From Emiliania huxleyi CCMP1516 (taxonomy: Eukaryota > Haptophyta > Isochrysidales > Noelaerhabdaceae), in assembly GCF_000372725.1 (NCBI RefSeq), contig NW_005201412.1:263643-327642 (forward strand): a DNA stretch of 64,000 bases, given 5' to 3'. The stretch's first letter is position 1. Each line of letters opens with the position of its first letter. A model generated the notes under the pieces. That model was not told the origin of the DNA. It saw nothing but the letters and a program-made list of their open reading frames with translations, and searched no databases. Below, piece after piece: positions 25,723 to 37,235 of this stretch. Made by a program: the position numbers and the translations under genes.

Positions 25723-26191
25723 TTAGCAGATATCACGCTTGAGCGCGGTGGCGAGCCACGGCATGTCGCCGACCTGACGGAGAAGGGGGCGGGGTTGGAG
25801 TTGAGCTGATCGCGGCTGGCGGTCCCCGGGGCGTGGCCGCCTCTGCGATGAGCTTTTTGTCGAGGAGGAGCTGCGCGAGCTCCTGGTTCTTCGGGCAGAG
25901 GATCTTGTGGATCTTCTCGGCGAGGTCGGCGGGAGCCTGCTCGCAGGCGGCGGGAAAGGTAAGGGCGGCGGCGGCTAGGGAGAGAGAACATGCACATGCG
26001 TGGGCGGCACCTCGGCGATGTACGTCCTCCCATTCTCGTGGACGTGGCCGTCGGAGCCGACGCCCTTCGCGGCCGGCGACGACTTGAAGATGAGGTCGTT
26101 GTGCACCTGGGAGAGGGAGGGCGAGGAGGGAGAAGGGGGGAGGGGGGAGGGAGTGGGGGAGGGGGCACACACGCACGAGGACGACGTCGCA

Positions 26192-26277
<86 letters not shown>

Positions 26278-28959
26278 TGAGTGAGTGAGTGAGTGAGAGG
26301 AGGGCATGGGAATGGGAGAGCCGGCAGGAGAGGGCGCAGGCTCGTCGCGCGCCTCTGCGCCGCTGTCGCTCAGCCCCATGAAGCGCGCAAAGCGGCCCAT
26401 CGTGTCCTTCATATCGCCCGCCTCCTTGAGCCTCTCGGACGGGATCACCAGCAGCTGCTCCGCCGGGTACACCTGCCGGCAAGGGTGCGGGCAGAGGGCA
26501 TATGAGGGCCTGGGGTCAGGGCTGGGGCACACCTGCTGCCGTGGGCGGCTCCGCACGCCGTCGCGGCGAGGCGCGGAAGAGGGAGGAGAGGGGGGCCAAA
26601 TGGGGAGGGGGGCGTGAGGGGCGAGGAGGGCCGCGCCTTGAGCCACTTGGCGAGGTGCTCCGAGTACATCGACCGGTAGAGGAAGAGCGCGCCTTCCATC
26701 AGCGCGTACAGCTTCGCCTGCTCGAGCCCCTGCACGCCGAGGCAGGACCCAAGCTCCTCGAAGGCGCCTAGGCGCGTCAGCCTCACAAAGGCTCACCCCG
26801 CGGGCCGCGGGTGGCCTAGCCGTGCGGCCCGAGGCGCACCGGGCTTGGCGCACTCGCCCAGCCGCCTCTCTTCGTCGCTGATGGCGGCGCTCAGCTTGTC
26901 GACAAAGTCGCGCCGCAAGCAGTCGTGGTCGAGCCCCTTCTTGTCGACAGAGCACTCGTTCCAAACCTTGACGGCGGCGGCGCGCTGCTTGGGCGCCACG
27001 TTGTTCTCGTTGATGACCCGCATCGAGGTGACGCCGTTGTAGCAGTCGGTGCGCGACCAGGTGAGCTTGCCGCAGATCTCGACCTGCCACTTCATGTTGA
27101 AGGAGGAGACGAGTCGCGCGACGGGCTCGCGCAGCAGCACCTGGACAAGGCCGAGCCAGGGCTCGAGGACGGTGCTGCGAGCAGCTGCGAGGCGGGCTCG
27201 TCCAGCCGCGCCACGATACGTGCGCTCGGCAGCAGCATCGCCGCCCGCTCCGCCGCCTTAGGGTAGTCGAGGTACGTCGCGCTCACCTCGCCGCGCAGCT
27301 TGGTTTCTTCGGCGCACTCGCCCAGCCGGTCGCCCGAGCCGTCGAAGCGCTGCTGGTAGGTGAGCGGGCCCTGCCGGAACTGGTCGTCCCACGAAAAGTA
27401 GTGGATCTCCTTCTCGCCGCTGTTGACGCGGACGGCGTCGTGCCAGCCCGACTTGAGCAGAAAGTGGAAGGAGGAGGTGCCGCCCTTCTGCGTGCCGATG
27501 ACGAGGAAGGAGGGCAGGCAGCGCGTCATCCGCTGGTGGCGCTGGTAGAGCTCCGAGCCCGCGCTCGCCCGCACGAGGTGCGTGTCCATCGTCAGGTGGC
27601 GCAAGCCGAGCAGCGAGAGCACCTGCGCGGCAGAGATGAGCCGAGATGAGCCGAGATGAGCCGAGGTGCAGCCAGCCGAGAACAGCACCTCGCCGCGGAG
27701 CCGGGCACGCACTCGGCGACGCCTCGGCCAATCTCGGGGCGACGATCTCGGGGCGAACTCGGCCGAGAGCTCGGCGCGATCCTCCGCCCTTCTACGCGCG
27801 CATGCTGGCGCCTGGTCGTCGCCAGAGGTGTCCAGGAGGTGTCCAGGAGGTGTCCAGTGTCTCGGAAGTGTCGGGGCGTCTGCGCCTGGTCGTCGCCAAA
27901 GGTGTACGCCTCGATGAAGGCGTTCTGGCACTTGCGCACGCCGCCGTCGTGCCACGAGCCGTTCTCCGAGTGGCCGCGGCACATCTGGCAGCCGGCGTAC
28001 TGCACCACGAAGGGGATGGCGTCGTTGCCCCACACGGGCAGCGCCAGCTTTGGCTTGCCCGGCACCCACTTCTTGGCATAGTCCATCCAGTTGCCGTTGA
28101 GCGTAAAGTTGCGCTCGAGCTGCACGCGATCCTTCCACCTCTCCGCCTATACATGTATACGTGTATCACGCGATCCTTCCGCCTCTCCGCCTGCGGCGGC
28201 CAGGCGAGGTGGGTCGGGGCGCTGCCCTGGCCCCCTGGGCCATCGCCTCGCCCCTCACCCCCCCCCCCGCCCCTCATCCCCCCCCCCCCGCCCCCCGCCC
28301 CTCTACCCCCGGCGGCCCCGCCTGCGAGTGCAGCACCCACGTCAGCGCGCCCTGCTCGGCGATCCGCCCCTTGTTCCCAATCTGCCTCCGGATGCTCGGC
28401 GTCGCGAGCGCGGCCACCTCCGCCATCAGCTGGCGGGACCACTCGCACTTGCGGAGCAGGAAGACGCCCGTGTTGAGGCCCTGGATGTCGTTGGCGCGGT
28501 AGACTCTCTGCGGGTCGCCCCAGATGACGAGGTTGATGCCTGCGCCAGCCGCGTGCGCCGCGTGAGCCGGTCGGGGCTTCAGGGCGGGTCGTGTCGCTCT
28601 CCTCTGGCGACGGCAAGGCGGCGGGGAGGGGGAGAGGGAAGGGGGGGGGGGGGGGGGCGCCGTCACGGTCGTACTGCTCGAGGGGCATCGTGAAGTTCAT
28701 GTCTGTGAAGATTGCGTCGTCGTCCATCCAGAGCAGCCACTCCACGCCTTGCGTCACCTGCGGGGCAGGCGCCTCCTCTCGACGCACCGCTGCGAGGAGC
28801 CGCACCCCGCCTCCCGACGCACCGGCGACTCCGGGTGCATCAGGACGTACAGGAGCGGGATCTTGTTCCACGCGGCCTGCGAGGAGCCTCCGGGAGGGGT
28901 GAGCTGCCTCCCCGCGGGCAGGGCCGGGAGGGCGGCCCGGCCAGAGGCAAGAGGCCAGT

Positions 28960-28991
<32 letters not shown>

Positions 28992-30221
28992 CCTCGAGGT
29001 CCCACGCCGACACGAGCTCGGTGCTCCACCAAGTCTTGTAGTCGTGCAGCGTCGCGTACCTGCAGCAGCGGTGTGGGAGTGAGACGGTCCAGTGTGAACA
29101 CGGCCGAGGCAGCGGCGCACATCAGCTTGTTGCGCAGCGCGAGCTCCATGATCCAGTCGCCGCGCCTGTGGGAGGGGCTCCGAGCAGCTCCTGGGAGGGG
29201 CTCCAGGCGAGGACCAGGCAGAGCCCCTCGATGAGGCTCCGCCCGCCGCGCCGCGGAGTGAAAGGCAGCGGCTGCATCTCGGATGCATCTCGGCTGCATC
29301 TCGGCTGCATCTCGGCTGCATCTCGGCTGCATCTCGGCTGCATCTCGGCTGCATCTCGGCTGCATCTCGGCTGCATCTCGGCTGCATCTCCCACCGCGTC
29401 GTGCAGGGCAGCGGCTGGTTCGCAGTCACCATCATCACGCGCGCGCCTACGGCCGTCACGGGCGGGTCGGGCGCACCCCCCTCTGCTGCCTCGCGGCGGC
29501 TCTCTCCCTAGCACGCCGCTCGGCCCGCGAGGCGCCGGCATCGCACCCCCGGCCGGCAGGCCTCCGAGGGCCGCCGGGAGGGAGTAGTGACCGTGCAGGG
29601 TGGTGGAGTAGGTGGTGGAGCGGGTCATGCGGTGGTTGGTCGAGCGGACGTGGTAGATCATCGCGGGCAGGTAGAAGGAGAGGATCGTCAGCGTCACGAT
29701 GAGGACCGTCGTCGAGTAGACGATCAGGCCGCACCGCATCGTCGGCTGGTTCCGGCTGCCTCGCGCCGCCTTGCCCTGCGGCTGGGAGGAGGCGCCGCCG
29801 CCGCCGCCGCCGTCGGAGTGGAAGCCGCGCAGCGCACGCACGATCTTGAAGATGTCTCCCACCACAAGGCCGGCCCGCTGCAGTGGCGAGCAGTGGCAGC
29901 GTGAGCGGTGCCCGCAGTGGCGGTGGTGGCTGCAACTGCTACGGACAGCTGCTACGGACAGCGGCGATGACCGTGGTGGCAGCGAGAGGTGGCGGTGGGG
30001 TAGAGGGCGGCGCTGCGGCGCATGAAAGGAAAGCAGGAAGACACAAGCAGCAGGCGTGTACACGCCTGCAGCATCGCCTCGACTCGGTGCTCCGGCTCGG
30101 CGATGAGGTCCGAAGCGCGGACGTGCGACTGAGAGAGCAGCCGGCGGATCTCGGAGCCGTCCACGCGTGCCTGCGATAGGATCCCGTCGAGAAGCAAACC
30201 CTCGTCGCACTCGGACTTCAT
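25723..30221 (-). CDS. GT34-type glycosyltransferase fused to a sulfotransferase, type II membrane protein
   Basis: Sixteen exons with phases that all agree: 30221-30066, 29877-29592, 29482-29395, 29165-29121, 29059-28993, 28876-28823, 28757-28667, 28539-28322, 28119-27886, 27622-27215, 27140-26840, 26767-26637, 26472-26353, 26106-26011, 25936-25841, 25773-25723; about 813 residues. Seven of 15 introns are GC-AG. Residues ~100-125 form a signal anchor (CGLIVYSTTVLIVTLTILSF). Residues ~165-425 match the galactosyl/xylosyltransferase family GT34: RRGDWIMELALRNKLMYATL, AAWNKIPLLYVLMHPE, VEWLLWMDDDAIFTDMNF (metal-binding DxD region), GLNTGVFLLRKCEWS, PFVVQYAGCQMCRG and FIEAYTFGDDQ. This runs straight into VLSLLGLRHLTMDTHLV (GT34 tail) and then a PAPS-dependent sulfotransferase: FLVIGTQKGGTSSFHFLL (5'-phosphosulfate loop, ~455-465) and VLLREPVARLVSSFNMKW (3'-phosphate site, ~550). 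Likely Golgi-luminal; could glycosylate and sulfate one polysaccharide. Fusion rests on phase and family continuity. Confidence 0.85.
26191..26292. repeat. (GT)n microsatellite in intron, then GAGT repeats
   Basis: About 40 GT dinucleotides followed by GAGT units, inside the intron between exons 13 and 14 of the glycosyltransferase-sulfotransferase gene. Confidence 0.95.
29272..29391. repeat. 11-bp tandem repeat in intron
   Basis: About eleven copies of GCATCTCGGCT, beginning right after the donor site of exon 3 of the glycosyltransferase-sulfotransferase gene. Similar short arrays occur in its other introns: GATGAGCCGA near 27632-27665 and GTGTCCAGGAG near 27829-27860. Confidence 0.95.
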
Positions 30222-30656
30222 CCCTCGCAAGGTGCCCGCCGACGAAGAAAAATTATTTTCAGGCCGGTCTGAGACCGCCAGTGGAGTTGGGAGTCCACCG
30301 TGCGCTGCGAGCCAGTCGTGTCCCTTGTCAGGAGCAGGAGAGCCCCACCTGTCCCCCTGATCGTCCTCCCCAAATCCTGCTCGTGCAGGTGTGGACCCTG
30401 TCCTCCTCCCCCATCCCTCGTTTGGGTTTGTCTGTCTGTCTGTCTTTCTTTTGCTACTGCGGGAGCTCGCAGGAGAGGTGACGAGTGAACTACAGGTAGT
30501 GGGGAAGGCAGCCTCGATTGCCATACAGACATGGGTGCGAAACAACGACAAGACCAAGAGAGAGAGATTTTAGCCCCCCGCTACCCGGTTGCACTCGTGC
30601 GACGTAGCGGGGGGCCACAACTACGTTTACGAAAACATAAGTAGTCCCGCGAGGTG

Positions 30657-30710
30657 TGAATTGGCCGCCCCAGTAGCCCCCATTTCCACTGGAAGCGCTT
30701 TTCGTGGCAA
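30657..30710 (+). repeat. Dispersed block shared with 22720-22772
   Basis: TTGGCCGCCCCAGTAGCCCC, then a diverged middle, then TTTCGTGGCAAA, in the same orientation at both loci. Confidence 0.65.
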
Positions 30711-31755
30711 ACCCAAAGTTGCGCTGCGCGCGAAGCCGCTTTTGAAAGCGCGAAACAATCTCGTCCTACCTCCCACCGGCCCCACCGGCTTTTCGTCGCC
30801 CATGCTCGGTCTCGACTTGAGTGCCGCTCGACTGGCCGATGAAGAGCGACCCGTACGACGCGCACTTGTCGTCCTCCCTCCTCGCCACATGACGGCCGCC
30901 CCCCGACACCGACAGTCGCGCTCCGCACGCCTTCGAGGTCAGCTGCGGCCGAGCGACGACCGGCTCGCCTCCGATCGCTGGGCGCGGTCACTCTCCGGCC
31001 CATCACCCACCTGCCGATCACCTGTCCGCCTCGCCGCGCGCGGGCCGCTCGCCTGCTCGCCACCGCCGCCGCGCGTCCCCGCGCCGCCACGCTTCCCTGC
31101 ACCTGACCGCGCTCGAGCTGCGCAGACGGCGCGCTCTGGCAGACAGAGCAGCGGCCGCCCAGGCGGTCGCTGCTCCGCCCCGTCCGAATCCGTCCGCCCG
31201 CGCGTGCCGCTGCCGCCGCCGCCGCCGCCACCGCCGCCGCGTTTCCCCGCCGCCACGCGTCCCCGCACCTGACCGCGCTCGAGCTGCGCAGGCAGACGGC
31301 GTGAGAGTTGCTTTGTGTATGTGTATATGTCTATGTGGACAGCGACACTTATGTCACACTTGAGCCTCTATCTATGATTGTAGACCGGTACTCGGGTTTG
31401 GATGGTAGCGGGGGGCCCCGCCGGAGGCTGGTTACTGATTAGCCGTACAGCCGGGCAAAATGTACGTTAGGCAGTCGGGTGTGTACGTGACGGGGGGTGT
31501 CGGGGTGTCTGTGTCCACTAGCTCCGAGTAAGGGGGCGTTCTGAAGTTAAGGGGAAACCCGGTACACGGAGCCCTCTCGGAGACCCGTGTTTACTTCCCA
31601 ACTTTTACTTTATGGCCCTTTCCCTGCGAACGCGCACCCCCAGGGCTAGGGCTTTCTTGCCCGCAACCCGATGCCAATCATCCGGCCCGCTGGGTGCGCT
31701 TCTTAGCTCCCCGGCCCTGGATGTGCGGTTGCTAACTGCACTCCAAGTGCTCCAA

Positions 31756-31931
31756 GTTTAGCAATACCAAACAACCTCTAACACTCACACGTCATTTGGG
31801 GCCTGGAGCCCTGTTCACGCGCGCGCGAGACGTGCAGACAGGGTTGCCAGGTGAGAGCGAATGGCGCGGTTCACGCCTCGCACAACAGAGAGAGAGATGC
31901 GCTCTGCATGGTGGGACATAAAAGAGAGCGA
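31756..31931 (+). repeat. Dispersed element, second copy
   Basis: Reverse complement of 23037-23260 with small indels. Starts with the AGCAATACCAAACAAC end motif and ends in a CTCTGCATGGTGGGACATAA stretch. Confidence 0.75.
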
Positions 31932-32602
31932 GTACTCGGGCGAGTAGGCCGTGCGGTCGACGCTGCCGCGCGCGACTTTGCGCGCGAGGCTGTTTTGTCA
32001 AGACCAAAAGGCCACGGGCAGAGGAGAGAGAGAAGAACATAGGATGGATAGGGCGCCTGTTCACGGCATGAAGAAAGAATGTACGCGCAAACAACGCAAC
32101 TCCCTCGCACAACACTGGGCCGCACGGGACTGGCGCGCAGACAATTTTTTCTCGGAAATCGATTTCTTTTTTTAGGTTGAGGAGGAATCGTGCCGCAGCG
32201 TGGCCGGTTGAGCGCGAACAGGCAGGTCTGCAGGCAGGCAGGTCTGCAGCTAGGCGAAAGCAAAGCTGGCGAATGTACTTCCAGCCTGCTGTGGGAACAG
32301 CTGACGCAGTCTCGCCGAGGCTCGCCCCAGCACGGGTTGACTCGGCCAGATAAAAAAAACCCGGGAGCGTGGGAGTACCACCTCGCCAGGGCGAAAGATG
32401 CAAGATCGCGAGGCTCGTTCGCTCGTAGGCGGAGCATCACTCGACGCAGATCGCGGATCGCTCCGCAGAAGGCTCGCGCGACTCTCTCTCTGTCAGCGGG
32501 TCGAAGCGGGCGTTTTCCAAAAGCAACGACAAAATAACAACTCAGCGCGCTTCGCGATACCGCGAACGTCCGCCCCACTCAGGCCGCACCAATCGCGGCA
32601 CA

Positions 32603-34145
32603 ATGACAATCATGCGCCGGCCGACGGAGCTCTGCGAGGACAAGCTGGGCGCCCGCCTGCGGCACGTCTTCAGCCAGCACGACGGCAGCAGCGGCGCCGT
32701 CTCTGCCTCCGCGCTCGAGGAGGTACTGCAGCAGCTCGACCTGCCGCAGGCGTATGCCGCACGGCTGGTGCGACAGATTGACGTGGACGGCAGCGGCAGC
32801 GTCAGCTTCGAGGAGTTCCACACGTTCGTGCGCCGCCGGCTCAAGCAGCTGCACGCCGCCTTCAACGCCGTGGATCGCGAGCAGAGCGGAAGCATCCCCA
32901 TCGGCTCGGTGCACGAGATGCTCGAGGCAATGCACCTGCAGCTCACCGCCGAGGACGAGGACGTGCTGGTCAGCCAGCTGCGTGCCGGCAGCAACCATGT
33001 GACCTTCGAGTCATTCCTCAAAGTGTTTGCGCTGCTTCAACCCATCGACCTACTCACCCTCTACGACAATGATGCAATCCTGCTTGAATTCGGCTCGCCG
33101 ACCGACTTTGGCGGCTTGCTCCGGCGCAGCAGCAGGGGCAGCCTGACGCGCCGCGAGTCTCTCGCACTGCAGAAAGCCAAGGCTTCGCCCGCCTCGAACG
33201 TCCTCGCTGCGCGTCTCTTCCTCGGCGGTGTCGCCGCAACAGTGGCGCCTCTGATTTCTTGAGCCTCTCTCTCACTCGCTCTCCGACTCTCTCTCACACG
33301 CGCGCGCGCTCTCTCAGGCACAATTCGTTGTGCACCCCGTCGAGACGGTCAAGGTGCGGCTGCAGAACCAGGGCTCCTCCGGCGAGCGACGGTACACGGG
33401 CTTCGCGCAGGGCTTCCGGGTGGTCGTGGCGGACGAGGGGCTGCTCGCGCTGTACAAGGGTTGGTGGCCGGCGGCGGCGCGGGAGATGCTGTACTCGTCG
33501 CTGCGCTTTGGGCTGTACGCGCCGGTCAAGGGGCTGCTCGGAGCAGAGGACCCGCGCGACACCCCCTTCTGGAAGAAGCTCTTCGCTGGCGGCTTTGCAG
33601 GCGGGCTCGGCTCCGGGATTGCCAACCCGACTGATCTCGTCAAGATCAGGCAGCAGGCGGACGCGAGCGTCTCCAACCCCAAGAGCGTGATGGCGCACGC
33701 ACGGGATATCTACCGCGCGGACGGCGTCCTCGGCTTCTGGAAGGGAGCTTCGACCACCATCGTGCGCGCCGTCGTGCTGGGCAGCACCAAGCTGGCGACC
33801 TACGACGAGGCGAAGGTGCAGCTCAAGGAGCGATTGGGCCTCGTCGGCCTAGCGCAGCAGGCGGGCGCCTCCTGCGCCGCCGGCTTTGCGTATTGCGTCA
33901 CCACCTCGCCGGCCGACGTCGTGAGGACGCGTTTCATGTCGGCGCAGCAGGCGGCGGAGCAGACGGGCCAGCCGATGAAATACTCGGGGCCGCTCGACGT
34001 GGCGCGGCAGACGCTCGCAAAGGAGGGGCCGCTCGCTTTCTACAAGGGCTTCTTGCCCCAGTGGGCACGCGCGATGCCCTACTCGATGGTCCAATTTCTG
34101 GTGTGGGAGCAGCTGGCCAAGCTGGCTGGTCTTACGACGGTATAG
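32603..34145 (+). CDS. EF-hand mitochondrial carrier (SLC25 family)
   Basis: Exons 32603-33241 and 33318-34145 (phase 0, GT-AG), 488 residues. The N-terminal ~165 residues contain calmodulin-like EF-hands; the second is canonical (DVDGSGSVSFEE), the third plausible (DREQSGSIPIGS), the first and fourth degenerate. The C-terminal ~290 residues are a three-repeat carrier with the signature PxD/ExxK/R three times: HPVETVKVRLQ, NPTDLVKIRQQ, SPADVVRTRFM. Calcium-binding carriers are known (ATP-Mg/phosphate and aspartate/glutamate carriers), but the carrier repeats here look closer to the uncoupling protein/dicarboxylate branch (SPADVVRTRFM, FYKGFLPQWARAMPYSMVQF). Likely inner mitochondrial membrane, regulated by calcium. 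Substrate not determined. Confidence 0.88.
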
Positions 34146-34891
34146 GACCAGGAGGGTAAGCGTGCCGTCGGCCTTGTCACCGTCGTCGCCCGGGGAGTCT
34201 AACAATAGGACATGGAGCCGTGCGATGCCGGATCGCGTGCCCCCGATATCCCGATTTTTACACCCTGCCTCTCTCTCAAACACTGTGAATAAGTGGTAAA
34301 GTAGATCCTCAAGCCGTGTTGAGGGCAGATTGAGGTGGTCTCGCGCCGCGAGGAGTCGGCGGCCTCGCGCCGCGGGGGCCCGTCGCCGGTGTGGACCCCC
34401 GGCCGCGCGGGCCCCGCTCACCTGATCCTGAACACAGAGGTCCAGCTGCTCTTGGCGCGCTCGGGGCTGAGCGTGTAAGCAATCTATCGGCAAGGCGCGC
34501 GCCCGACGAGCCGACGAGAGCGGCCGGGAGCGTCGAGTCGCTCTCGTGTCTTGAGAGAAAATCTTGAATGTTGAAAAATAACGAAAGGACGCGGTGTGTG
34601 GTGTGTGGAGACGACCGTCGGTCTCGGTGAGCGAGAGGTCCGTCCCAGAGGTGTGTCTCTCTCCAACAGCGGACACAGCAACGCGGCGGCGCACACCAAC
34701 CTTGGTGGCGTGTGTGAACTGATCTCTGGCCTACCCCCTCCCCCGGCGCGCGTCTGACTCTTCAATAGCGCAAATGACGACAGCGGCCAGCCCACGGCAC
34801 CGCTTGCGCCGATAGCCGCAAACAGCAAAGCCTCCCAGCCGCCGCGGCGGCCGTGCAGCGCCCGATCCCTACGCTGCGCCTGGGCCCCCCT
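34146..34891. other. Intergenic between convergent genes
   Basis: No supported feature beyond the 3' regions of both neighbours. Confidence 0.4.
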
Positions 34892-35986
34892 CTACTCGCG
34901 GAAGACGACAGGATACCCGTCGGGCTCCTTCCCCTCCTCCACCCCCTCCTCGCCGCACCCGGGCGACGAGACGACCAGCGCCTCGAGCCCGCCGGCCTGC
35001 TGCACGTCCGCCGCCGAGTAGACGTACCGCAGCTGCAGCACCGCCTCGTCGCCTAGACGCAGAGGCGGCCGCGGGCTCGCAATCGTGTCACGCTCGAGCG
35101 GGAGGCGGAGGGGGTGCCCTCGCCCGCCGCGGGGCCGCAGGGGCCGGTGGAAGGCAGCGCGGCCGCGTCTCCGAGGTGCACCGAGATAGAAGCCTCGTTC
35201 GGCAGGTTGGCTTGCCAGCGCAGCGTCTCGAGGCCGCGCCGCTGCCACCAGTCCTCGCTCGCCTTCCACGCGGTCACGTCGCAGCGCGCGGCGCAGAGCA
35301 CGCCTCCCTCTCCCTCGCCCGCCTCGAAGAGCAGGAGCGGGTAGCCAGCCGGGTCTGCGACGGTCGCCTGCCGTCGCGGGTTCGGCGGGGCGTCGGGCGG
35401 GGCGCCGAGCTGCGCGCTCGGCGAGAGAGAGGGAGAGGGAGGGAGGGAGAGGAAGGGAGGGAGAAGCGGACATGGAGACGTGCCGATGCGCGGTCTGTGT
35501 GTGTCTCTCTCCGCCTCCCACCTGCGTCACAGCAGTGACCACGTCCACTCCCTCCTCCGGCTTCGAGGAGGGGCCGTGCTCAACGGTGGCGCTCTCGGAA
35601 AGCACGGTGCCGCCGTTCTCCCGCGCGGCCGCCACAGCGGCCGCCACGTTGCCCACCCGAGCAACCAGGCCGCGGTATCCGCCCTCTGCGCTGTAGCCAG
35701 CGGCGGCGCCATCGGCGCCGCCCTCCCGGAGCTCGAGCTGGAGGCTGCCGCCGCCGCCGAGGAGGTGGCGCGGCCGTCCGTCGTCGGTCGTGGCGTCCGC
35801 CGTCGCCACCAGCCCGAGCGTCGCCTCGTAGAAGGCTGCTGCCGACGCAGCATCGCCGACGCTCACCGCGACCCGCTCGAGAGCGGCGAGGCGCGGCGGC
35901 GTAGCGCGCGGCGTCGCGGTCGCGCCGTGGCGTTGACCGCCGAGTAGCACTAGCGCCGTGGCGGAGGGGCAGAGGAGCGCCATCAT
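34892..35986 (-). CDS. Two-domain glyoxalase/VOC-fold protein
   Basis: Exon 1 35986-35522, exon 2 from 35409 to about 35092 or earlier, exon 3 35052-34892; the exon 2-3 junction is unresolved (a GC donor inside GPCG, giving GPCGDEAVLQLRYVYS, fits best). Start MMALLCPSATALVLLGGQRH could be a plastid or secretory leader. Domain 1: LERVAVSVGDAASAAAFYEA with LGLVATAD, then LQLELREGG and GLVARVGNVAAAVAAARENG. It is followed by ATVADPAGYPLLLFEAGEGE, the usual end of a VOC module, and a second half with ETLRWQANLPNEASISVHLG and VLQLRYVYSAADVQQ, ending EPDGYPVVFRE. Resembles glyoxalase I-like proteins that act on lactoylglutathione, but metal ligands and substrate are not certain. Confidence 0.65.
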   Translation of the reverse strand: MMALLCPSATALVLLGGQRHGATATPRATPPRLAALERVAVSVGDAASAAAFYEATLGLVATADATTDDGRPRHLLGGGGSLQLELREGGADGAAAGYSAEGGYRGLVARVGNVAAAVAAARENGGTVLSESATVEHGPSSKPEEGVDVVTAVTQVGGGERHTQTAHRHVSMSASPSLPLPPSLSLSLAERAARRPARRPAEPATAGDRRRPGWLPAPALRGGRGRGRRALRRALRRDRVEGERGLVAAARPRDAALASQPAERGFYLGAPRRRGRAAFHRPLRPRGGRGHPLRLPLERDTIASPRPPLRLGDEAVLQLRYVYSAADVQQAGGLEALVVSSPGCGEEGVEEGKEPDGYPVVFRE

Positions 35987-36064
35987 CACGACGGCCTGAT
36001 CTCTTGCCGCGGGAGTGTGGCCAAGCGCGAGCTCTGCTGAGACAAAAGAATAACGGCAGCCGCC

Positions 36065-36274
36065 CTCAGCGGAGCTGGGAATAGGACCGCCGCGAGCGGC
36101 GCGGCGTGGAGCGGTTGAGCATCCCTCCGGGGGCCCCTCTGCGCCGGGGAGGCGTTGTTGGAGGCTAGGACGCAAGCGTCCGTCGCCCTTTTTCAAACTC
36201 GGGGCCCACTCCGCTACGCTCCGACCCGAATTTGGAGGGCCTAAAAGTTTAAGGTGTTGCTGCGCAAAAGGGGA
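36065..36274 (+). repeat. Dispersed ~210-bp repeat, copy A
   Basis: Matches 59957-60172 in the same orientation with few differences: GGAGCTGGGAATAGGACCGC, GGCCCCTCTGCGCCGGGGAGG, TAGGACGCAAGCGTCCGTCG, CTCCGCTACGCTCCGA and TGCTGCGCAAAAGGGG are shared. Both copies lie just upstream of the 5' end of a minus-strand gene. Confidence 0.85.
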
Positions 36275-37235
36275 AGACGCTCCACGCACAAAAACCGGGA
36301 ATGTACGTAAGAGCCACATACATTGAGAGAGAGAGCTCGCTTCCGAGCTCTCACGCCGCGCGTAGGGCCCTTAGGGGCCTAGAGAACACACACCCCCTCT
36401 CTCTTTTCTCCCAGTAAGCTAAAAGTACGTACATTGAGAGAGAGATTGAAAAAGTATATGTATCAGTTCTTACGAACGTACTTCCTCTTAGGCGGACCCT
36501 CCCGATGCCAGGACGCATGCGGCCAACAACGCTATTCGTGCGGAAGAGCCACTGCAAGCGGACTGTGCCCCCTGAGCCAATGCGGCGGCGAATGGCAAAG
36601 CGCATACAAAAGTCGGGGTCGCAGAGAGCGTCGCGCAGCAGTTGAGCATGCTCGTCGGTCGCGTTGTTTAGGACGCCACGCCAATTATCTGCGCGCCCAT
36701 CTGTTGCCTGGCATCCCCGGCGAATTCGTCGCTCGTGATCAGCTCCGCTGCCGCTCGGAGCAACCAGTGCCGTGTCGAGATGAAGCTCCGCGACGACGCC
36801 CGTGGACTGCACGCGCAGGGAGAGGCGCACGAGCTCCCGCACGGCAAGCGACTTCTCGGCATGCGCCGCCTGACGCCTGTCGGCATCCCATTCTTGCAAG
36901 CAAGCCATTTCTACCGACCGCGTATTTGGTCGACGGGACGGACGTTTTGGTACGTTTTGGCACCAGCTGAAGGCTTGCCCCCGCAAAAGCCCGTTGCCAA
37001 CCCCTTTTTTGCCAGAGTATCGCGAATCAATTGGCCTCCGCTCAAGGTGTGAACATATTCGCTGCGGTCATTAAGAGCGCCACAAGCACACTCGTTTTTT
37101 TCTGTTTTGTTTTTTCTTTCTTACGGGACTGGCGCGCACTGGCACTAACACAGGTACACCACGGGAGCCGCCTAAGCGACTCCTCCTTGAAAAAATTTTA
37201 ATGAATTTGCCTTCACCCGGGCACAACACTGAGAA

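Larger units (their letters stand above)
30222..32602. other. Intergenic with dispersed repeats
   Basis: No confident gene. Contains a block shared with 22.7 kb (GCCGCCCCAGTAGCCCC), a ~45-bp direct repeat near 31081-31130 and 31248-31300 (CACCTGACCGCGCTCGAGCT), and the dispersed element at 31756-31931. Confidence 0.45.

Noticed and set aside
25723-27622. Sulfotransferase as a separate gene starting near 27.6 kb
   Set aside because: The exon begins with the normal GT34 tail in phase with the upstream exon and has no good start codon before the sulfotransferase domain.
29265-29395. The 11-bp array as a possible CRISPR
   Set aside because: Units are contiguous without spacers and lie in an intron of a eukaryotic gene.
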